Assembly (NCBI GenBank): GCA_964614375.1
Contig: CAZTLI010000272.1
Location: 1 to 7,450 of the forward strand
DNA: 7,450 bases
Reading direction: 5' to 3'
Source: CAZTLI01 sp964614375
Lineage (GTDB): Bacteria > Chloroflexota > Anaerolineae > Aggregatilineales > Phototrophicaceae
The notes under the pieces are model-generated. The model did no database searches and was not told where the DNA came from. It saw nothing but the letters and a program-made list of their open reading frames with translations. Made by a program: the position numbers and the translations under genes. This document shows, piece after piece, positions 1 to 5,059 of the stretch. How positions within the stretch are numbered: position 1 is the stretch's first letter; the number at the start of each line of letters is the position of its first letter.

Positions 1-1
1 G

Positions 2-145
2 TAACAATGTTATAAGCGTTTCAGGCGCACTATCCCCATCTCCAAGATACAATGACGCACCAACACTACGCCCAGGAGATGGAATTACAATACTCGCAAT
101 GGCGCTCAAAATATCAAGTCCGCTGGAAAATCCCAAATGGAGTGT
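2..145 (-). other. Possible gene fragment, open minus-strand frame cut by IS relic
   Basis: Read on the minus strand from 145 towards 2, one frame is open for 48 codons and runs off the left edge. It contains GLDILSAIASIVIPSP followed by a short glycine/aspartate-rich stretch and another hydrophobic segment. This alternation of small-residue hydrophobic segments with short polar links resembles the pre-toxin linker region of RHS-like polymorphic toxins. That is a resemblance from memory, not a search result. The frame stops exactly where the IS relic begins at 147, so its upstream part would have been lost. A plus-strand frame through the same bases (from 3 to about 245) is also open, so the coding strand is uncertain. 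Confidence is low. Confidence 0.2.
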
Positions 146-146
146 A

Positions 147-398
147 TGTAGTGACCCCCAAAAACTGGACACAAAAGTGTCTGTGTTTATTCTAACACGG
201 GTTCTGACTGGTGAGCCAACCACTCTGCTTCGTATTCAGATGGGGTGAGATACCCCAGCGCCGAGTGAATGCGTTTCTGGGTGTAGACTTCTTCCAGAAA
301 GCGCCCGATGGAGCGGTAAGCGTCAATCGTCTGCCACAGCGTCTTGTTGATGTAGATGTCGAAGTGACTGTGGTCGGGGCCGACCGTCAGTGCAATCA
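147..398 (-). mobile_element. IS3-family insertion sequence relic, copy 1 (one end only)
   Basis: The relic begins with TGTAGTGACCCCCAAAAACT at 147, an IS3-family type terminus with the 5'-TG dinucleotide, followed inward by the transposase stop and the C-terminal codons on the minus strand. It matches the copy at 986-1244 with seven mismatches and no gap over 147-381, about 97% identity. A weaker match with small indels continues to about 398. No inverted copy of the terminus is found on the other side, so this is a truncated element rather than a complete IS or a MITE with two ends. Confidence 0.8.
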
Positions 399-399
399 A
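187..399 (-). pseudogene. IS3-family transposase (OrfB), C-terminal fragment, copy 1
   Basis: About 65 codons of the end of an IS3-family DDE transposase (integrase core, rve type). The segment IGRFLEEVYTQKRIHSALGY followed by LTPSEYEAEW is the conserved C-terminal tail of this family, in which the tail follows the catalytic glutamate. The DDE residues and all N-terminal parts are missing, so the fragment cannot be active. There is no real start codon: the frame simply opens at the breakpoint, where a TTG can be read. The stop codon is 40 bp inside the IS end, as expected for an intact 3' end. It differs from copy 2 by Ser/Ala in the LTP(S/A)EYE motif and His/Arg near the end. The other substitutions are silent. 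Confidence 0.8.
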
Positions 400-608
400 G
401 TCACCGGAGAAGGTTACATTGAATGCAAATGAAAAGCGTAATTATTCACCTATCCATGCACACCGCTTTTTGAGGCAGGTCTATAGAGTCCTTAAAAGTT
501 CTGTAGGCTCAAAATCCGTAAAAGCGAACAAATTTTCATAGATACATGAATAGATACCACAAATGTATTAGTAGTTAGCTTGTCAAAACTGCGCGTAAAT
601 ATAATATA
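400..608. other. AT-rich non-coding stretch, nothing recognised
   Basis: The 209 bases between the first IS relic and the small membrane-protein gene are AT-rich, with frequent stops in all frames. No hairpin with a T-tract, no tRNA-like fold and no palindrome matching the operators was seen. It may be degenerate debris from the same accessory island. Confidence 0.4.
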
Positions 609-935
609 TTATTTGTCTTTATTAAATATAAAATCAATGAATGATTGATTCTTTCGGGAATTGAATAAAACCATCATTATCAAGCCTGAAACAAGGAATC
701 CTAGAATGAAAATTAGAAGTGAATCATTAGCAAACAAAGTTTGCATAAAGAGTGCGATTGCAGCACCTAGAACGCCCATTCCGCCAAATAAATAGAGCAT
801 TCGAGTTTTACGCCAACCAATTTGCCTTGGCAAATACCCTCCCTGCGCCAACTTCCAAACCCATGTCCATTCATATACTGCGCTAAGTAAGGCAAGCAGT
901 CCAACTAATCCAAATACAACATAAAACCAATCCAT
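609..935 (-). CDS. Small three-helix membrane protein, Imm17-like (possible immunity protein)
   Basis: The product is 108 residues with three predicted membrane helices (about 3-22, 46-68 and 72-91) and a lysine-rich C-terminal tail. A short positively charged loop lies between helices 1 and 2. The first half has a hydrophobic helix, then W-x-W-x-W (W23, W25, W27), then a basic loop with I-G-W-R-K-T-R followed by M-L-Y and a glycine-rich helix. This layout resembles the Pfam family Imm17, small membrane immunity proteins of polymorphic toxin systems; the assignment is from memory of the pattern. The ATG at 935 has an AGAGG ribosome-binding site four bases upstream. The gene is visibly AT-richer than the operon to the right and sits alone between two IS relics, which suggests horizontal acquisition. 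Alternatively it is an uncharacterised membrane protein. The coding call is fairly firm, the family call is not. Confidence 0.6.
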   Translation of the reverse strand: MDWFYVVFGLVGLLALLSAVYEWTWVWKLAQGGYLPRQIGWRKTRMLYLFGGMGVLGAAIALFMQTLFANDSLLIFILGFLVSGLIMMVLFNSRKNQSFIDFIFNKDK

Positions 936-985
936 GTGTCCTCTTTGAACTATTACAAATTATAATGCCATGGAATAGTAATTAC

Positions 986-1244
986 TGTAGTGACCCCCAA
1001 AAACTGGACACAAAAGTGTCTGTGTTTATTCTAACACGGGTTCTGACTGGCGAGCCAACCACTCTGCCTCGTATTCAGCGGGGGTGAGATACCCCAGCGC
1101 CGAGTGAATGCGTTTCTGGGTGTAGACTTCTTCCAGAAAGCGCCCGATGGAGCGGTAAGCGTCAATCGTCTGCCACAGGGTCTTGTTGATGTAAATGTCG
1201 AAGTGGCTGTGGTCGGGGCCGGTGCTGACTGTCAGCGGCAATCG
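986..1244 (-). mobile_element. IS3-family insertion sequence relic, copy 2 (one end only)
   Basis: A second copy of the relic at 147-398, in the same orientation and offset by 839 bp. It starts with the same TGTAGTGACC terminus and retains only the transposase tail. Near its inner end it carries six extra bases (1221-1226) relative to copy 1, after which similarity fades within about 20 bp. The flanks of the two copies (..gta before 147, ..tac before 986) do not match, so the shared segment starts at the IS terminus itself. Confidence 0.8.
1026..1241 (-). pseudogene. IS3-family transposase (OrfB), C-terminal fragment, copy 2
   Basis: The same C-terminal transposase tail as in copy 1 (IGRFLEEVYTQKRIHSALGY, then LTPAEYEAEW), truncated before the catalytic residues. 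The Ala in LTPAEYE is the usual family residue, so this copy is slightly closer to the functional ancestor. The apparent TTG start at the right end is only where the frame opens. It cannot encode a working transposase. Confidence 0.8.
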
Positions 1245-1355
1245 TTGATGAACAATGGTATTCGACGGCAGCGTTTACAGTCTTTTGAAGCCTTGTTAAT
1301 CATGGTGATTGATGATGAAGCTAGATACTATGCCTGCTTCCATTTCGAGGAATGA
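1245..1355 (+). pseudogene. Possible 3' end of a gene truncated by the IS relic
   Basis: Just right of the second IS relic a plus-strand frame stays open for about 36 codons to a TGA at 1353-1355. It includes IRRQRLQSFEALLIMVIDDE followed by ARYYACFHFEE. The composition is protein-like (mixed charge, a short hydrophobic strand, an aromatic tail), but no family is recognised. The 5' continuation runs into the IS relic, where it is merely an antisense shadow of the transposase. It may equally be chance. From here to the promoter at 1473 nothing else was recognised. Confidence 0.2.
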
Positions 1356-1472
1356 CTCATCCTCTTGGGGCATCCTCCCGATTTTTGTTTAGCTGTTAAA
1401 CCAACTGAGGTCTTACGACACTATGGCGCACCCTAATCCTTATGCTGGAATTTCAATCCCTCTGTGTGTTCG

Positions 1473-1501
1473 TTGACAGGCCAATATAAGTGTGTTATAG
1501 T
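1473..1501 (+). promoter_or_regulatory. Sigma-70-type promoter of the LacI-family regulator gene
   Basis: The -35 box TTGACA (1473-1478) is a perfect consensus match. It is followed after exactly 17 bp by TATAGT (1496-1501), a five-of-six match to the -10 consensus. The expected start point is about 1507-1509, giving a leader of about 26 bases before the ATG at 1534. The start point falls inside the operator palindrome at 1506-1521, so repressor bound there should block initiation. Confidence 0.75.
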
Positions 1502-1505
1502 TTAT

Positions 1506-1521
1506 TTGAGAGCGCTCTCAA
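1506..1521. promoter_or_regulatory. LacI-family operator O1 (autoregulatory)
   Basis: TTGAGAGCGCTCTCAA is a perfect 16-bp palindrome with the central CG step typical of LacI/GalR operators. It covers the predicted transcription start of the regulator gene, which implies negative autoregulation. The same core recurs twice upstream of the binding-protein gene. Confidence 0.85.
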
Positions 1522-1533
1522 GTAGGTTGTGCA

Positions 1534-2553
1534 ATGGGGAAATTGACGCTAGAGGAAATTGGTAAGTTAGCCGGTGTCTCTCGGGCAACTGTCTCGCGAG
1601 TCGTTAATGATTATCCCCATATACGACAGGAAGTACGCGAACGAGTTTTAAAAGTTATTGAAGAAACGGGTTATCAACCCAATCGGGCCGCGCGTTCGCT
1701 GGCATCAAATGAATCGAATACCATCGGTCTTGTTATTCCGAGCATTGTTAATCAAGTTTTCACCGACCCCTACTATCCACGTCTCACACAGGGAATCGCA
1801 CAGGCCTGCAATGAAAATGGGTATATCTTGTCGTTGTTTCTGTTTCATACGCCCGAAGCAGAGAAAATGGCTGCTCGCCGTATCATTGGCAACAGTCTAT
1901 TAGACGGCATTATTATCACAGCGGATATTTTAGACGACCCCATCGTGCCCGATTTACTGGCTGCGGCTGTGCCGTTCGTGCAGGTGGGTCGCCCACAGTA
2001 TCCCGACAAGGTGAGTTATGCCGATTCGGACAATATCTATGGTGGCGAACTGGCAACAACCCATTTAATCAATCTGGGCTATCGGCGGATAGGCCAAATC
2101 GCGACAGGGCGCAACACAGCGGGTATTGATCGTGAAATTGGTTATCGCAAGGCACTCAAAGCGCACGGTTTACCAGTAGACGAGGCCTTGATTGCCTATG
2201 GCGATTTCTCAAGCGAGAGTGGTTACGACGCCATGCAGCAGTTGCTACCCCACCACCCCGATGCGGTTTTTATCCAGTCGGATACGATGGCATTGGGTGC
2301 GCTGCGGGCGCTGCGTGAAGCAGGATTAAGTGTGCCGGAGGCTATCGCTATCGTTGGCTTTGATGACTTGCCGCCAGCGACAATGGCGGAGCCGCCGCTG
2401 ACAACCGTGCGCCAGCCGATTCTTGAAACCGGGATGCAAGTGGTCGAACTGCTGCTAGACATCTTGCGACACGGCGCAACCACACCGGTCAGTCGCATTT
2501 TGCCAGTCGAACTGGTCATCCGGGAGTCCTGTGGGGCGGCATTAAGAAGGTGA
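1534..2553 (+). CDS. LacI/GalR-family transcriptional repressor
   Basis: A cytosolic sugar-responsive DNA-binding protein of 339 residues, the normal family length. The N-terminal helix-turn-helix (residues 4-26: TLEEIGKLAGVSRATVSRVV) is canonical. It is followed by the hinge helix YQPNRAARSLA (47-57), whose leucine normally wedges into the central CG step of the operator. The rest is a periplasmic-binding-protein-like effector domain, with VGRPQYPD (151-158), the YADSDNIYGG segment (162-171), VGFDD (274-278), PPLTTVRQP (287-295) and the closing IRES motif. The start is supported by AGTAGG seven bases upstream and by the HTH beginning at residue 4. From memory, the effector domain shares its layout with the actinobacterial cellobiose repressor CelR, including the segment before the DNI motif. 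The three matching palindromes nearby indicate that it represses itself and the transporter downstream. The inducer cannot be fixed from sequence; a beta-glucoside oligosaccharide is my inference. Confidence 0.95.
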   Translation: MGKLTLEEIGKLAGVSRATVSRVVNDYPHIRQEVRERVLKVIEETGYQPNRAARSLASNESNTIGLVIPSIVNQVFTDPYYPRLTQGIAQACNENGYILSLFLFHTPEAEKMAARRIIGNSLLDGIIITADILDDPIVPDLLAAAVPFVQVGRPQYPDKVSYADSDNIYGGELATTHLINLGYRRIGQIATGRNTAGIDREIGYRKALKAHGLPVDEALIAYGDFSSESGYDAMQQLLPHHPDAVFIQSDTMALGALRALREAGLSVPEAIAIVGFDDLPPATMAEPPLTTVRQPILETGMQVVELLLDILRHGATTPVSRILPVELVIRESCGAALRR

Positions 2554-2561
2554 GTGGATAG

Positions 2562-2578
2562 GCCCGGAAGCAGCGGGC
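2562..2578 (+). other. Weak stem-loop after the repressor gene
   Basis: GCCCG (2562-2566) and CGGGC (2574-2578) can pair around a seven-base loop, nine bases after the repressor stop codon. The only T-run (2606-2612) is too far downstream to make this an intrinsic terminator. Some read-through from the repressor gene into the transporter genes is therefore possible. Confidence 0.3.
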
Positions 2579-2620
2579 GTTCGACAAAAGCGGAAACGGC
2601 ATAAATTTTTTTAGGGCTTT

Positions 2621-2634
2621 TGAGAGCGCTCTCA
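2621..2634. promoter_or_regulatory. LacI-family operator O2 (transport operon, distal)
   Basis: TGAGAGCGCTCTCA is a perfect 14-bp palindrome with the same core as O1. Its centre is 63 bp upstream of the centre of O3 and 1114 bp from that of O1. Confidence 0.85.
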
Positions 2635-2645
2635 GTCCCTGAAAA

Positions 2646-2654
2646 TGATATATG
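2646..2654 (+). promoter_or_regulatory. Candidate extended -10 promoter of the transport operon
   Basis: TGATATATG contains TG, one base, then TATATG, an extended -10 element with four of six matches to the hexamer. No -35 box is present at the proper distance. If used, transcription would start at about 2661, between O2 and O3. A different weak pair, TTCGAC (2580-2585) and TAAATT (2602-2607) with a 16-bp spacer, would start just upstream of O2. Neither is compelling by eye. Confidence 0.3.
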
Positions 2655-2664
2655 AGGAGGTGTA

Positions 2665-2724
2665 TTGCAAAAAAACGGCATTTTGAGAGCGCTCTCGAAG
2701 AGAATTGTTCTGTTAATCAAGTGA
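2665..2724 (+). other. Possible 19-codon leader ORF with a strong Shine-Dalgarno
   Basis: GAGGAGGTG (2654-2662) is a near-ideal Shine-Dalgarno sequence, stronger than that of any gene in the window. It is not placed for any annotated gene. A TTG at 2665, only four bases after GGAGG, opens a 19-codon frame ending at TGA 2722-2724, eight bases before the ribosome-binding site of the binding-protein gene. The peptide would be basic and hydrophobic (MQKNGILRALSKRIVLLIK) and its codons span operator O3. The short spacing and TTG start argue against it, and it may simply be chance. Confidence 0.2.
2682..2699. promoter_or_regulatory. LacI-family operator O3 (transport operon, proximal)
   Basis: TTTGAGAGCGCTCTCGAA is an 18-bp palindrome with one mismatched pair (T2684/G2697) around the perfect 12-bp core GAGAGCGCTCTC. 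It lies 45 bases upstream of the binding-protein start codon, within the probable untranslated leader. Confidence 0.85.
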
Positions 2725-2744
2725 GTTTGCTAAAGGAAACAGAA

Positions 2745-4046
2745 ATGCGTAAATCCACACTTTTCACAATGTTTATGCTCCTGACGCTGTGTTTGCTCAT
2801 CAGCGTCCAGGTGATGGGTCAGGATAACGTGACCCTGCGTGTGCTCGTTCATCAAAATCCGCCGATGGTGGAATTTATGGAACAGTTCAACGATGACTTT
2901 GAAGCCGCCCACTCCAACATCACCGTGGACATGGCGGTCGTGAATGCCAATGAACTGTCCACCGTCACCCAGACGCGGCTATCCGCCGAGGACATTGACG
3001 TAATTGACATCTTTGGCTTCTCCAACGCCGCCCAACCCTATATGACCGATGTCACGCCTCCCAACTGGCAGGTCATGATTGATGCGGGGCAGTTGCTGGA
3101 GATTGGTGACCAACCGTTCATCGCCAACTATGCCGAATCGTCGATTGTGGATGCGGGCACTTACAATGGCGGCGTCTATGCCATCAATCTGGGGCGTGTC
3201 GTCTACAGTGGTATTTATGTCAATCGGGATATGTTTGCCGAATTCGACGTTGAAATCCCAACGGTATGGGATGAACTGGTCGCCGCCTGCCAGACTTTCA
3301 CGGACAATGGTATCGGTTGTATGACCGCTGGTGGCGCGGATGGCTGGCCGATTTTCGTGGGCGCCTATGGTCTGCTCGGTTCACTTTTCCCCGATCAAGA
3401 AGCCTATGTCGAGGGTCTGTGGACAGGTGAAATCCGCTTTAATGACGAAGCCAACCTCGTGATGTGGGAACGGATGCAAATCTATGCCCGCGATATGATC
3501 GAACCCGGTGCGAGTGGCATCGGTGGTGACGCCGCCCCCGGACGCTTCGCCAGCGGCGCAGTCGCGATGTTCCCCGGTGGGTCGTGGTATGCTCCGGCAA
3601 TCGAAGCGGCTGAACCCGACTTTGAATGGGGCTACATCCCCTTCCCCGGCAGCGACAATGCAGAAGACAACACCTACTGGTTCGGCAAGTATGATCAGGG
3701 TTGGGCGATTGCGGCGAACAGCCCCAATACCGAGGCTGCCCTGCTCTATCTGACCGACTTCTCCGACCCCGATACCTACAATGCGTTCGCGAATGCAGTT
3801 GGCTTCATCCCGACACAACCAACCGCCTCACTGGATACCCAGATTGGCGCAGAAATCGCCCCGTATCTGGATAACTTCCGTGTCGGCTTTGAGCAATACT
3901 GGATCGCCCCGACGGGTGCCGGTCAGTGGGCAGTGCCCTGGGCCTCGTTCTTCGCGCCCTTCAACGAATGGGATGACCCCGTTGCCCTCGCCGACCGCGC
4001 ACAGTCCGACCTTGACGCTGGCTTAGAAGCAGTCGGCTCAGAATAA
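2745..4046 (+). CDS. Sugar ABC transporter extracellular solute-binding protein (CUT1 family)
   Basis: The exported substrate receptor of a carbohydrate ABC importer (SBP_bac_1-type), 433 residues, the usual size. The ATG at 2745 is chosen because AAAGGA lies seven bases upstream and a Sec signal peptide follows at once: MRKS, a hydrophobic core (5-24), and a likely cut after V-M-G at 25. The in-frame ATG at 2652 would bury that signal and has no ribosome-binding site. There is no lipobox: C16 follows leucine and sits in mid-core. The mature part shows family features: NGGVYAINLGRVVYSGIYVN (141-160), IPTVWDEL (171-178) and GRFASGAVAMFPGGSW (266-281). C182 and C192 could form a disulfide. The mature protein is very acidic, with about 60 Asp+Glu against one lysine and some ten arginines. 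It heads the transport operon, preceded by operators O2 and O3. Its sugar is unknown; the operator points weakly to a beta-glucan oligosaccharide. Confidence 0.93.
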   Translation: MRKSTLFTMFMLLTLCLLISVQVMGQDNVTLRVLVHQNPPMVEFMEQFNDDFEAAHSNITVDMAVVNANELSTVTQTRLSAEDIDVIDIFGFSNAAQPYMTDVTPPNWQVMIDAGQLLEIGDQPFIANYAESSIVDAGTYNGGVYAINLGRVVYSGIYVNRDMFAEFDVEIPTVWDELVAACQTFTDNGIGCMTAGGADGWPIFVGAYGLLGSLFPDQEAYVEGLWTGEIRFNDEANLVMWERMQIYARDMIEPGASGIGGDAAPGRFASGAVAMFPGGSWYAPAIEAAEPDFEWGYIPFPGSDNAEDNTYWFGKYDQGWAIAANSPNTEAALLYLTDFSDPDTYNAFANAVGFIPTQPTASLDTQIGAEIAPYLDNFRVGFEQYWIAPTGAGQWAVPWASFFAPFNEWDDPVALADRAQSDLDAGLEAVGSE

Positions 4047-4064
4047 GTAGAACACAGTCATACC

Positions 4065-4095
4065 CTCAACAGCCCTCAGACCGGGGGCTGTTGGG
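4065..4095 (+). other. Intercistronic stem-loop between binding protein and permease
   Basis: CTCAACAGCCC (4065-4075) pairs with GGGCTGTTGGG (4085-4095) to give an 11-bp stem with one T-G wobble and a nine-base loop. Only three T residues follow, so it is at best a weak terminator. In CUT1 operons such hairpins after the receptor gene typically protect the upstream mRNA or attenuate read-through. That would make the receptor more abundant than the membrane subunits. Confidence 0.65.
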
Positions 4096-4138
4096 CGCTT
4101 TAAAATAATGAAGAAACCTTGTTTGTGAGGTACATATT

Positions 4139-5059
4139 GTGACATATCCATTTGGACGTGACCGACAAAAGTGGATACCCGCGTTACTCCTGATACCGGG
4201 CATGTTTTTTTACATCCTCGTCGCATTGGGGCCGTCATTAGCGACCTTCGGCTATTCGTTCACCGATGCCACAGGCACAGCAGGCGCGCCCGTTAACTGG
4301 ATCGGGATGGAGAATTACGAAGAATTCCTCCTTATCGGACAAGCGGCGCAGGATAATCTGGCGTCTGTTCATCGCACACTGATTTTTTGCTTCGCCGTTT
4401 CAACTATACAATTCGGCGTTGGCCTGTTACTCGCCATTCTTTTGACGCAAGGTCTACGCGGGACGCGCTTCTTCCGCACGCTGTTTTTCATGCCCGTCAT
4501 TCTGGGCGTGGTTATACAGGGCTTGATGTGGAAATTGGTGCTGTATCCACTCGGCGGCCCGGTTGCGTCTGTCTTTACCGCACTGGGCATCCGCAATGAA
4601 TTATTAGGTGGTACGGGCGCATTCTGGTGGGTGGTCGTCGTGCAAATCTGGGCAAATGCCGGAATCACGATGGTGATTTTCATCGCCGGATTGCAGACGA
4701 TCCCGCTCGAACTGTACGAAGCCGCCCGCATAGACGGCGCGGATAGATGGCAGCTCTTCAGAAGTGTGACGTGGCCGCTGTTGACGCCGAGTGTAAACAC
4801 CAACCTCATCCTCAATATCATCGGGTCGTTACAGGCATGGCAGCTCTTCTGGGTGTTGATTGGCTATCGGCAAGGGACACAGGTGCTGGGATATGTCATC
4901 TTCGCGCAGGGCTTCGGGCAGACATCGGGCAGTGTGTCGAATTCGTTCCGGCAGGGCTTTGCGGCGGCGGCTTCGGTGGTGCTGTTCTTCATCGTGCTGG
5001 TGATTGGTCTGGCGACACAGTATTACCTGAACCGTAGAGAGGAGAAAACACTGGGATGA
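4139..5059 (+). CDS. Sugar ABC transporter permease, MalF-type (CUT1)
   Basis: The first of two inner-membrane channel subunits, 306 residues. It starts at a GTG supported by GAGG eight bases upstream; no in-frame ATG lies just before it. The protein has the six-helix layout usual for short MalF homologues: a helix at about 14-36, then hydrophobic blocks near 81-103, 113-134, 163-184, 221-241 and 274-294. The cytoplasmic EAA loop that docks on the ATPase is clear: EAARIDGADRWQLFRSV from 194, followed by PLL, with the conserved glycine at 200. The large periplasmic loop of E. coli MalF is absent, as is common in bacterial CUT1 systems. Its stop overlaps the start of the next permease by four bases (ATGA), implying coupled translation and a heterodimer. 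No ATP-binding subunit is in the window. Confidence 0.95.
   Translation: MTYPFGRDRQKWIPALLLIPGMFFYILVALGPSLATFGYSFTDATGTAGAPVNWIGMENYEEFLLIGQAAQDNLASVHRTLIFCFAVSTIQFGVGLLLAILLTQGLRGTRFFRTLFFMPVILGVVIQGLMWKLVLYPLGGPVASVFTALGIRNELLGGTGAFWWVVVVQIWANAGITMVIFIAGLQTIPLELYEAARIDGADRWQLFRSVTWPLLTPSVNTNLILNIIGSLQAWQLFWVLIGYRQGTQVLGYVIFAQGFGQTSGSVSNSFRQGFAAAASVVLFFIVLVIGLATQYYLNRREEKTLG

Noticed and set aside
147..398. MITE or complete small IS.
   Set aside because: No inverted copy of the TGTAGTGACC terminus is present at the other side of either relic.
1347..1386. GAGGA/TCCTC and GGGG/TCCC stems followed by a T-rich stretch, as a terminator upstream of the repressor gene.
   Set aside because: The stems are 4-5 bp, compete with each other, and are not directly followed by the T-run.
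2562..2612. Intrinsic terminator after the repressor gene.
   Set aside because: The stem is only 5 bp and the T-run starts 27 bases after it, so the two do not form a terminator.
2665..2693. TTGCAA at 2665 as a -35 box with a -10 box 17 bp downstream.
   Set aside because: The bases at the required place (2688-2693) are inside the operator core and do not resemble a -10 box.
2652..2744. ATG at 2652 as the start of the binding-protein gene (31 extra residues).
   Set aside because: It has no ribosome-binding site upstream, would place the signal peptide internally, and the extension is translated through operator O3. The ATG at 2745 has a good site and an immediate signal peptide.
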